From an uncultured Oscillospiraceae bacterium (GTDB lineage Bacteria > Bacillota > Clostridia > Oscillospirales > Oscillospiraceae): DNA of 64,000 nucleotides. The notes beneath the pieces are model-generated. The model made no database searches. It saw only the letters and a list, made by a program, of their open reading frames with translations, and was not told where the DNA came from. A program made the position numbers and the translations under genes. Within the stretch, counting starts at the first letter, position 1. Every line of letters starts with the position of its first letter. Location of the stretch: contig CANRDC010000002.1 of assembly GCA_947629245.1 (NCBI GenBank), positions 62,001 to 126,000 on the forward strand, given 5' to 3'. Positions 7,225-14,651 of the stretch are shown piece by piece.

Positions 7225-9673
7225 TTCTTTGACTAGAATTATTACGAAATGCGCAGCAGCTATTCCGCAGGATGATCCCGGAGCAGCTGCTATGCAATCT
7301 GCAGCTGAGCTTGGTAAAGGCCCGGCCGGGATGCCGCTGTTGAAACTTCCTAATGAGAAGAAGGAAGAGGCAGGAGGGGATGACGCGGGTAAGGATGCCA
7401 TACGCATGGCACACGAGCTTGATTCTAAGAGCAAGGAGATCAATGGACTTCGTCAGCAGCTGCAGGAGGCGAAGTTTGACACCATGAGGACTCAGCTTAA
7501 GGCGGATATTGCTCAGGAGCAGACCAAGATGCGGGAATCATTAAAGGAAGAGCAGCAGAGAATGCACGAGAAATTGCGTGCGGAGCAGAAGGAATTGGAC
7601 AAGCGGCAATCTCAGCTCCAGCTCGCTGAAGCTCAGCATAAGGCTAACAATATCGCCGCCGAGGCTGAACACAAGTCAAAGATTTCTATAGCAGAGGCAC
7701 AGCATAAGGCTAAGCTCGACAGTGATGTATCCGCCCATGATGCAGAGATTGCCCAGCATAAGGCCGACTCGCTAATGGACATTGCCCAGCGTACGACCGA
7801 CATGTACGTAAAGCAGACGGACAAGGCGCGAGCTGATGCTGACAAATACTGGCAGAACAGGGACAAGCAATATAAGGACAGCCACCCTATCATATCACCT
7901 GCACTCCAACGTAGGCTAGACGGAGCCATGACATCCGTAGGTCGCGTGGGAAAATCCTTAGCCGCCGCCCTGCAGACGAAGGCGGCGGCGGCAGCAACAA
8001 CGGACAAGACCAACCAGCAGCCTGGTGGGTCTCAGCCGACCACGCATCCGGCTAAAAATAACACGATGGCTGCCTATGATCCGAATAAATCGGGTATGGC
8101 AACGAAGCCGCCGTCGTTCCACTATACGAACCCGAATCCTAACGAGAATACAGACCTGAATCTGCCGGAGTCGAAGTTTTATGATCCATCGAAGGATCCT
8201 GAGGCTGCCAATCAGGGGCAATATAATTCTCACTTTGACAACTTCATGCCCCAGGACACCACGAGTGTCCCGGATTTCGCCAAAGCTCTTGCCTCCCAAG
8301 AGAATGAGCTCACACAGATGCGGGCTAACAAGGCCGATCCTCGAGCTGTTGCAGAATTCGAGAAGCGACATAATGAGGCCAAGATGCAGTATGAGCAGTT
8401 GAAGAAGACTACTCAAGAGAAAGCTAAAAGCGGCGATGTACAGGCTAAAGAGCAGATGGCTCAGCTGGATGACCTCTCGAATGATTCTGGTGCATGGTGG
8501 TGGCACGAGGAATCCGATCTCGATAAGATCAGGAATCAGTACAAGAACCAGCAGACAGAAGCAGGACATGGCTGGCTCTATAAAGGACTTCGTGCCGTAG
8601 GCAACTTCATCGATATTCCTGGAGCTATCGGGCGAGCTATTGCTGACAACAATCGTGTCCGCCGTATGTACGCAGTACGTGGTACGGAACGCGGATGGTT
8701 CGGTGATGGTGATGGATCTGATGCCGCTAATGCAGCTGCTGCTGCCGCTCAATCACGCGGGCTTAAGACCAGTGTTATGGGGCATGCACTGAACATTGCT
8801 ACTCCGATTCTTGAGGCCGCAGGAACGATTGCTACATTTGGTACAGCAGGTGCAGCTTTTGGTGCAGGCAGGGCAGCCTTACAGGCAGCACGTGCTATCA
8901 ATGCCGCGTCTAAGTTAGGTAGAGGCGCCAAGATTCTCAACACGGCCATGAATGTAGGTAAAGCTGTGGTCCCGCATCTTTTGGGTGCTGGACCTAAGGC
9001 AGGAGCTAGTTTCTTGGGGCAAGCGGCAGGCTACGGCAAGATGGCCCTGAATGGTGTTAATACTTACATGATGGCAGACCTGGCTAAGAATCACATCGTG
9101 AATGGGCTTGGTAATGCTGCAGGACGCCGTATGCAGGCTAATGGTGTGTACGGTCAGGGCAACGATGCCCTCATGTATACGAACGCTCAAGGCAATACAA
9201 ATATAGGTAATGGAATGATGTATGGAGCTAATGGCGAATTGACAAATTCTTGGACGAGTCCGGGACAGATTCCTCAATATATCCCCAAGGCAGCAGGAGC
9301 TCGCAGGTTCCTGGAGAAATGGGCTGGGTATAGCAGTGGAGTATTGGGGCTGAACAGTGACAATGCTCGTTCATTTCAGAATGATCCGTACTGGCTTAAG
9401 AAGACGCAGGATGGCGCCTACAGATACGGATTACTCAACATGGCGGCACCATGGATTGAGCAATTCACCGGGATCAGCATACATCCTACGCGACCTATCC
9501 TAGGTACAGAGCGAGAGCGGTGGGATAGCGCTAAATTTGAGAAAAACTTCCAGGAAGCTTATGAGCGTCTTATTCCCAAGTCACGAGATTATATGACAGA
9601 CATGGGACAGGCGATCGAGGAAAGATGGCAACGCTATAATGGGGTAGACCCAAGCAGGGCAACCATTCGCTAA
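7217..9673 (+). CDS. Coiled-coil plus Ala/Gly-rich presumed internal virion protein
   Basis: 818 aa, unrecognised. After a short N-terminus containing TKCAAAIPQ, residues 60-230 form a long charged Gln/Lys/Glu coiled coil with a repeated AEAQHKA pattern. A Pro/Thr/Asn-rich linker (260-330) follows, then a second helical part. Residues 500-640 are Ala/Gly-rich and hydrophobic (AAGTIATFGTAGAAFGAG), again resembling membrane-interacting segments. The tail is more ordinary globular sequence with aromatic residues. Overlap with the preceding gene argues for co-translation. Size and composition resemble internal or ejection proteins of other phages, but there is no motif that proves this. Confidence 0.55.
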   Translation: MVDSLTRIITKCAAAIPQDDPGAAAMQSAAELGKGPAGMPLLKLPNEKKEEAGGDDAGKDAIRMAHELDSKSKEINGLRQQLQEAKFDTMRTQLKADIAQEQTKMRESLKEEQQRMHEKLRAEQKELDKRQSQLQLAEAQHKANNIAAEAEHKSKISIAEAQHKAKLDSDVSAHDAEIAQHKADSLMDIAQRTTDMYVKQTDKARADADKYWQNRDKQYKDSHPIISPALQRRLDGAMTSVGRVGKSLAAALQTKAAAAATTDKTNQQPGGSQPTTHPAKNNTMAAYDPNKSGMATKPPSFHYTNPNPNENTDLNLPESKFYDPSKDPEAANQGQYNSHFDNFMPQDTTSVPDFAKALASQENELTQMRANKADPRAVAEFEKRHNEAKMQYEQLKKTTQEKAKSGDVQAKEQMAQLDDLSNDSGAWWWHEESDLDKIRNQYKNQQTEAGHGWLYKGLRAVGNFIDIPGAIGRAIADNNRVRRMYAVRGTERGWFGDGDGSDAANAAAAAAQSRGLKTSVMGHALNIATPILEAAGTIATFGTAGAAFGAGRAALQAARAINAASKLGRGAKILNTAMNVGKAVVPHLLGAGPKAGASFLGQAAGYGKMALNGVNTYMMADLAKNHIVNGLGNAAGRRMQANGVYGQGNDALMYTNAQGNTNIGNGMMYGANGELTNSWTSPGQIPQYIPKAAGARRFLEKWAGYSSGVLGLNSDNARSFQNDPYWLKKTQDGAYRYGLLNMAAPWIEQFTGISIHPTRPILGTERERWDSAKFEKNFQEAYERLIPKSRDYMTDMGQAIEERWQRYNGVDPSRATIR

Positions 9674-9679
9674 ATGCTA

Positions 9680-9708
9680 TTGACGCTTCAAGTAAAACCT
9701 AGTACAAT
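9680..9708 (+). promoter_or_regulatory. Sigma70-type promoter with short leader
   Basis: TTGACG, 17 nt, TACAAT, then 24 nt to the ATG at 9733. It predicts a leader of about 17 nt. No Shine-Dalgarno is visible in the leader, which is A/C-rich (CAACCACAAACTTACAATC). Confidence 0.62.
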
Positions 9709-9732
9709 AACTTCAACCACAAACTTACAATC

Positions 9733-10359
9733 ATGGCAGATAAATACAACGTTCCTGACAACTTCTCGGCTTTTGAGGTCACCCACGGGATCTTCATTTC
9801 CGCTGGCCCCCAAGGCCTTACTGTTCAGCAAAAAGAACTTCTCTTCCCGGCACAGGGTGAGCTTCGTTTTGTTGGGGTCGTGACGGATGTTCCCTACAAG
9901 GCAACGGTAGATGAAGGTGCTACGGCGTGGCTCTCCTTCCAGTCTGTTTCTGAAGGTCTGAACATCATCACTGCTCCTAATGGTACGAAGGCAGATCGCG
10001 AGGGTAAGATTACTGTGACACCGATCATTGCAGGTAAGGAGACCGAAGAGAAGAAAGTAGAAATCACTGTGAAGCAGAGCAAGCACAGCTCTCTTAACTT
10101 TACTGTATCCCCCAGTGTTGTATCTGTAGAAGCGACTGGGAAGACAGTGGACCTCGATGTACTGACCCAAAAGGCCTATACGGTGTTCTCCGGTTCTTCC
10201 TGGTGCCGTGTGACTCCGACCTTTGGTAACACTACCGAACAAGCCAAGCTTGAAATTGACAAGAACACCTCGAAATCTGCTCGTACCGCGCAACTTACCT
10301 ATCGTTGTGGGGCGAAGCAAGTCAAGGTAGACGTCACGCAAGCCGGAGCTGAGGACTAA
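9733..10359 (+). CDS. Tandem BACON-like (Ig-fold) domain protein
   Basis: 208 aa, probably a virion surface or decoration protein. The second half (about residues 120-205) has the BACON pattern: FTVSPSVVSVEATGKTVDLD, then GSSWCRVTP, a TTEQAKLEIDKN-like strand with conserved Asn, SARTAQLTYRCG and a final VDVTQAG. The first half (about 35-115) shows a weaker copy, ending in VEITVKQS. BACON domains are typical of Bacteroidota surface proteins and occur on crAss-like phages. The gene has its own promoter and no membrane segment or signal peptide. The overlapping 69-aa ORF at 9674 lies across the promoter and was dropped. Confidence 0.66.
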   Translation: MADKYNVPDNFSAFEVTHGIFISAGPQGLTVQQKELLFPAQGELRFVGVVTDVPYKATVDEGATAWLSFQSVSEGLNIITAPNGTKADREGKITVTPIIAGKETEEKKVEITVKQSKHSSLNFTVSPSVVSVEATGKTVDLDVLTQKAYTVFSGSSWCRVTPTFGNTTEQAKLEIDKNTSKSARTAQLTYRCGAKQVKVDVTQAGAED

Positions 10360-10377
10360 TAATCATCTAGTTTTACT

Positions 10378-10863
10378 ATGGCTGACGAACAGACACCTGC
10401 ACCATCTCCTGAGAAGGAGGTAGAGACACAGCCTGCAAAGAAAAAAAGCAAGGGCGGAAGCATTGCTGCCATGATTATAGGCATCGTGCTCGTGGTGGCA
10501 GGGGTGTTTTCGTTCACCAACAATGAGGCGTTGAACGACGCACTTATAGAGGTCGGAGCCGGACAGACCGTCATGAATGTCGTGGAGCAATACCCACAGA
10601 CGAAGGACTGGGCCGTGAAATGCGCAGACATCATTGATGCTGCCATAGCGGCCCGGCAATCCAAGCCTGAGGAATTGTCTACCTTGATCTACGGAGCTGT
10701 CCAGGATTACACAGTACCTGGTCTCAAGAACTTGATTGAAGCTCTTGTGAACCAGATCAATACAGCCTATAAGACTTCAGAGAAAGAACAAGAGTACATC
10801 GATAAGCTGAAGCATCTCGTTACCGGTATACGAGATGGCGTGAGCGCATGTAGCGCTAAATAA
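10378..10863 (+). CDS. Small protein with one transmembrane helix
   Basis: 161 aa. The N-terminus is Pro/Glu/Lys-rich, followed by a Lys cluster (AKKKSKGG) and one strong membrane helix (SIAAMIIGIVLVVAGVFSF, residues 28-46). The remainder is helical and soluble. The positive-inside pattern suggests the N-terminus is cytoplasmic. It follows the BACON-like gene by 18 nt and is followed by a terminator, so the two may form a short transcription unit. Holin, spanin-like or virion membrane protein are all possible; nothing distinguishes them. Confidence 0.55.
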   Translation: MADEQTPAPSPEKEVETQPAKKKSKGGSIAAMIIGIVLVVAGVFSFTNNEALNDALIEVGAGQTVMNVVEQYPQTKDWAVKCADIIDAAIAARQSKPEELSTLIYGAVQDYTVPGLKNLIEALVNQINTAYKTSEKEQEYIDKLKHLVTGIRDGVSACSAK

Positions 10864-10894
10864 AGCAGGTCCACTAGAATCTAGAAAATTCAGT

Positions 10895-10940
10895 TGAGAT
10901 CTCACCTCCGCATCTTACCAGGTGCGGAGGTCTCATTTTT
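10895..10940 (+). terminator. Rho-independent terminator
   Basis: Stem ACCTCCGCA / TGCGGAGGT with a 10-nt loop, extended by TGAGA / TCTCA after a bulge, followed by TTTTT. It closes the 9733-10863 unit. The next promoter starts two bases after the T tract. Confidence 0.75.
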
Positions 10941-10941
10941 G

Positions 10942-10970
10942 TTGACGATTGGTTCATACTTAGATAATAT
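10942..10970 (+). promoter_or_regulatory. Sigma70-type promoter, leaderless
   Basis: TTGACG, 17 nt, TAATAT, AAGGGC, then the ATG at 10977. Six nt separate the -10 from the start codon. It drives the 105-aa gene and the RNA polymerase gene. Confidence 0.68.
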
Positions 10971-10976
10971 AAGGGC

Positions 10977-11294
10977 ATGGCACTCCTTAATGACGCGATA
11001 AATAGTAACTCTACGTATGTGCTTCTGACTCAGTCTAAAGAGAAGGAAGGCTACACAGATGCCGTACATAGAGAGATTTATGAGAAAACTTCTATCCATT
11101 GTCCCACCAAGGAAATAACTGTCCAGGTGAGCTTGAAAAAAGACCCTGACGAGACCACGGAAGATGATTGGCATGACGTAACCCCAACAGGCAAATTCGT
11201 CTGGATTGACTTCCCTGTGCGCTGGCTGCGTGCGAAGGGAGTAGGCGAGGAAGATGTCGTCTACATCCTGTCCGTAACATTTGGGATGGAGTAA
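10977..11294 (+). CDS. Hypothetical protein, 105 aa
   Basis: No family recognised. It is a mixed alpha/beta, soluble, acidic protein with regions such as KEITVQVSLKKDP and GKFVWIDFPVRWL, and no Cys pattern beyond a single Cys. It is first in a unit with the RNA polymerase beta' segment (9-nt gap) and is transcribed from a leaderless promoter. Co-transcription may mean a polymerase-related role, but this is only context. Confidence 0.55.
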   Translation: MALLNDAINSNSTYVLLTQSKEKEGYTDAVHREIYEKTSIHCPTKEITVQVSLKKDPDETTEDDWHDVTPTGKFVWIDFPVRWLRAKGVGEEDVVYILSVTFGME

Positions 11295-11303
11295 TACACT
11301 CCT

Positions 11304-13571
11304 ATGAAAGCGATCTCCCTGCTGATCAATTCCTACCTCCCGGAGGACCTGAGGAATTACTCTGAGACGTACGACGTCAAGAGCATGAACAAAATCATGC
11401 ACGCCGTAGCGGAGAAGCACCCCGACAAGTTTGCCGAGATCACGAAGAAAATATCCGACCTCGGTAGAACTGCTTCTTATGTGCAGGGAGAGACGATCAC
11501 GCTGGATGACTTGGAGCCCGTGATCGACAAGGATAAAGTATTGGGAGATATGCAGGCCGAGATCAAGGCTCTGCCAAAGGACGAGAATTTCAAGCAGAGG
11601 AGACGAGAGATCTTCCAGAAGTACACCAACCTCATTGAGAAAACCACAGCGGATAATGCGCTAAAGAACAGGAACAACATAGCATTGTCCGTGATGTCCG
11701 GGGCACGTGGTAAGATGCCCCAACTGCGAGCCATGATCTCCCCGGTAGGAACATTCTCCGACTACAAGGGCGAGGTAATTGACGTGTACTCCAAGGAGTC
11801 ATTTGCTGACGGGATTCGACCGACAACATTTCTTGCGTCTACATACGGAAGTCGTTCAGCAGTAACTTCTACGAAAGTGGGCACGGCTAAAGGCGGCGAC
11901 CTCGCCAAGCAGTTTGCTTCATCTGCCGCCGATATGATTATCCGTAAGGAGGATTGTGGTACCAACAATGGCATAGCCCTTGACCCGGACGACCCATCCC
12001 TCAAAGGTCGCGTACTTGCCCAGGACGTAGATGGATTCAAGGCAGGCTCCTTTATTACTAGGGAGATGATGGCAACCCTCAAGAATGCCGGACACAAGTA
12101 TATCATGGCAAGATCTCCTATCACCTGTGGCTGTTCCGGCGGGCTCTGTGCCAAGTGTGTCGGCAAGATGTATAAGGGAGGAAAGTTGCCAAAAGTAGGG
12201 GATGCCGTAGGGCTCACGGCATCATCGACGACCATGGAACCAGTCACTCAGATGGCGCTCTGTCTCGTAGCCGGGACTAAGGTGAGACTTGCATCCGGTG
12301 GTTCCAAGTCTATCGAGAAGCTCAAGGTAGGTGATATGGTTGTGTCTGTGGATACAGATGGCAATATGACGCCAACGCCGGTACTGGATATCTTCACCAA
12401 CAAGAACGCCTTTGTCAGGGATTATTCCATAGAGGGGCCAGCAGGCAGATTCAAGGTAACTTGCTCCGAGAAGCACGAATTTCTCTCGTATGACGAAGAA
12501 GATTGTGTCGAGAATGAGAAGCGTCCCATACACATGTGCTACGTGAGCGGACTCCCTGTAGCGGTCATTAAGGACGACGGGCTCACGTGGTGTAAGATAG
12601 CAAAGGCCTCACGCGTCACCATGCAGACGGCTTACGACATCGAGATCGGTACATCGTCGCACCTTTTCCTCCTCTCCAATGGTCTTGTTACATCCAACTC
12701 CGCCAAGCATACGGCAGGCATGACCCAGGGTAAGAAGACCTATTCGGGGCTCGCCGTCATCCAGCAGTTCACCCAATCCCCCGAGAAGTTCAAGGATATC
12801 GGCGTTGTATCGGAGCTGGATGGCAAGGTCGAGAACATCGAAGAAGCTCCGCAGGGCGGCACCTATGTTACCGTAGGAGGAGAGAAGCACTACATCCCGG
12901 CCGGACATGAGGTCCAAGTGAAGCTTGGACAAGTTGTAGAAGCCGGGGACCAACTGGCCGAAGGATTGGTGGATGCGGAGGACATCGTACGTCTTAAGGG
13001 ATTGGGAGCCGGACGCAAGTACTACGCGGAACGTCTCAACAAGATCCTGGAGGACTCCGGGGCTAAGACAGACAAGCGGAATACTGAAATTCTAGCTAGA
13101 GCCGCTATTCGTCACGTCCGCATCAGCAACACCAATGGAATTGGCAACTATCTCCCGGATGATCTCGTAGACTATAGTGCCCTGCAAAGCACGTACAATC
13201 CGCCTGATGCTGTTCACAAGGCCACGAAGGAATCCATTGGAGGGTATTTAGCTAAACCGGCCATGCACTACACCGTAGGGACGCGTATCACGCCGAATGT
13301 GGCTAAGGACTTGGAGGAGCACCAATTTACCGACATTGATGTAACCCAACACGAGCCTGAGTTCACACCGGAGATGGTACGACTGAGAACAGCCTCTCAC
13401 ACGAACCCGGACTGGCTTGCATCGATGACAACTTCTTATCTCTCGCAGCAGCTCAATGAGTCTTCTACCAGGGGAGATGATACAAACGTGCTGGTCAACC
13501 CTGATTATCGTCCGAGAATTATGTACGGTGAAGGATTCGCCAAGAACGTAGGGGAGCAAGGTGTTTTCTAA
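11304..13571 (+). CDS. RNA polymerase beta' subunit, C-terminal half, with mini-intein
   Basis: 755 aa (about 609 after splicing), corresponding to the C-terminal half of bacterial RpoC. Residues 1-125 match the region before the bridge helix (DLGRTASYVQGETITLDDL). NNIALSVMSGARGKMPQLR is the bridge-helix NPIYxMxxSGARGSxxQxRQ. The trigger-loop region (SFADGIRPTTFLASTYGSR) is followed by KEDCGT, the Zn site CGCSGGLCAKC and GDAVGLTASSTTMEPVTQMAL. The C-terminal part has GDQLAEG, Y-x-x-RLN and an LPDDLVD that aligns with LPGE. The catalytic NADFDGD loop is absent and must be on another gene, as in phiKZ-like split polymerases. Its location among virion genes suggests a virion-packaged polymerase (inference). 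Confidence 0.88.
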   Translation: MKAISLLINSYLPEDLRNYSETYDVKSMNKIMHAVAEKHPDKFAEITKKISDLGRTASYVQGETITLDDLEPVIDKDKVLGDMQAEIKALPKDENFKQRRREIFQKYTNLIEKTTADNALKNRNNIALSVMSGARGKMPQLRAMISPVGTFSDYKGEVIDVYSKESFADGIRPTTFLASTYGSRSAVTSTKVGTAKGGDLAKQFASSAADMIIRKEDCGTNNGIALDPDDPSLKGRVLAQDVDGFKAGSFITREMMATLKNAGHKYIMARSPITCGCSGGLCAKCVGKMYKGGKLPKVGDAVGLTASSTTMEPVTQMALCLVAGTKVRLASGGSKSIEKLKVGDMVVSVDTDGNMTPTPVLDIFTNKNAFVRDYSIEGPAGRFKVTCSEKHEFLSYDEEDCVENEKRPIHMCYVSGLPVAVIKDDGLTWCKIAKASRVTMQTAYDIEIGTSSHLFLLSNGLVTSNSAKHTAGMTQGKKTYSGLAVIQQFTQSPEKFKDIGVVSELDGKVENIEEAPQGGTYVTVGGEKHYIPAGHEVQVKLGQVVEAGDQLAEGLVDAEDIVRLKGLGAGRKYYAERLNKILEDSGAKTDKRNTEILARAAIRHVRISNTNGIGNYLPDDLVDYSALQSTYNPPDAVHKATKESIGGYLAKPAMHYTVGTRITPNVAKDLEEHQFTDIDVTQHEPEFTPEMVRLRTASHTNPDWLASMTTSYLSQQLNESSTRGDDTNVLVNPDYRPRIMYGEGFAKNVGEQGVF
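12261..12698 (+). other. Mini-intein in RNA polymerase beta'
   Basis: 146 residues from CLVAGTKVRLASGG (block A, Cys1) to LVTSN followed by Ser (block G). Block B is FKVTCSEKHEFL with the T-x-x-H-like His. Block F is AYDIEIGTSSHLFLLSNG. No homing endonuclease is present. The penultimate residue is Ser where most inteins have His, so splicing may use another His or be slower. It interrupts the extein between EPVTQMAL and SAKHTAGM, the most conserved point of this part of beta'. Confidence 0.88.
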
Positions 13572-13575
13572 AGTA

Positions 13576-13604
13576 GTGACAAGAGCTAAAACATAAGCTA
13601 TAAT
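13576..13604 (+). promoter_or_regulatory. Sigma70-type promoter, leaderless
   Basis: GTGACA (one mismatch to TTGACA), 17 nt, TATAAT, AGGTTC, then the ATG at 13611. Confidence 0.66.
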
Positions 13605-13610
13605 AGGTTC

Positions 13611-14642
13611 ATGCAGCCAGAGGTTGACAGATTTCTGAAATACGCTACTCCTAGGATCAATTATATCTACGAGCAGGATTTTGATGGCATGACAAAAGAA
13701 GCTGCCCCGTTGTGGCTTCTTAAATTTTTGGCCAAAAGTCGTAAAGCATTGAATCTTGGACGTAGAGCGGTACCTGTAGTTCCTAATAAAGGGCTTGAAG
13801 GTGTAGCAAAAGCAGTACGAGATTCAGCAGCTACGAGACATGCAGCACAAACCGCTAAACGCGTGGCGGAAGCTAACGCATTGGCGGCAGCAGGTAAAGC
13901 TCCCGGAGCATTTACTGCGGTAGGAAAGAATCTTGGGCTGAACTTCCTCAAAGGTCTTTACGACTGGACCGTTGACATCCCGGCGGACATGATCAAGCGC
14001 ATAGGTCGTTGGATGGGGGCTAATGGCAAGATTGTTGACGGAAAGTTTATTCGTGGTGTAGCATCGCGCGGGGATAACTTAGGAAGCAAGATTTACGACT
14101 TTGGATATAATCTGCGGAACAATATCTTACGTGGATCAAAGATCGATTCTGCACTTCGTGCCAGTCAGAAGAATATGATTTTGGCAGGCATTGATCCTGC
14201 GCATGCTAAAACGATCGGTCGTATCGGCAAGATAGGAGGCGGTGGCGCTGTACTCGGTCTTGGTATGGCTCCTGCATTTTTGCCTGAGGATCACCCATTA
14301 TCTGTAGCAGGTAATGTCGTTAGTCTTCCGTTTGAGTACTTCCATCCGCTAGGGATCGGCATGAAAGCTGTCGGATGGGGAATGGATAAGATGAAGCAGA
14401 CGGCATTTGACTCTGCGGCTCAAGCTGCTTACCAGACGCAGGACCAGATCATGCAGGGTCTGCAAGATTCAGGACGTATGGGGCACATTGGCGGACTTAT
14501 TTCTCCTGAGTTCTATGCTAACCAAGCCCGTCAGAAGGTCATGGATGCTATGAAGCAGCAGTTTGCTGAGCAAGCGGCAGGACTCGGTGTAAAGAACACC
14601 TTTGAACAGCTCGTCAACCAGTATCAAAACAACGTACAATAA
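13611..14642 (+). CDS. Ala/Gly-rich presumed internal virion protein, 343 aa
   Basis: Not recognised. The first 40 residues include MTKEAAPLW, a copy of the Lys-x-Ala motif. Residues 40-110 form a basic Ala-rich helix. Residues around 198-225 are Gly-rich and hydrophobic (GKIGGGGAVLGLGMAPAFLP), and the C-terminus is Gln/Ala-rich and helical. There is no signal peptide. It starts its own transcript from a leaderless promoter and is followed after 9 nt by the 869-aa gene. Composition resembles the two large proteins at 5365 and 7217, which suggests a shared internal-head or ejection role. Confidence 0.55.
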   Translation: MQPEVDRFLKYATPRINYIYEQDFDGMTKEAAPLWLLKFLAKSRKALNLGRRAVPVVPNKGLEGVAKAVRDSAATRHAAQTAKRVAEANALAAAGKAPGAFTAVGKNLGLNFLKGLYDWTVDIPADMIKRIGRWMGANGKIVDGKFIRGVASRGDNLGSKIYDFGYNLRNNILRGSKIDSALRASQKNMILAGIDPAHAKTIGRIGKIGGGGAVLGLGMAPAFLPEDHPLSVAGNVVSLPFEYFHPLGIGMKAVGWGMDKMKQTAFDSAAQAAYQTQDQIMQGLQDSGRMGHIGGLISPEFYANQARQKVMDAMKQQFAEQAAGLGVKNTFEQLVNQYQNNVQ

Positions 14643-14651
14643 TCTTAAGCT

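Noticed and set aside
9674-9883. 69-aa ORF before the BACON-like gene
   Set aside because: Lies across the promoter and start of the BACON-like gene in another frame; no own start signal.
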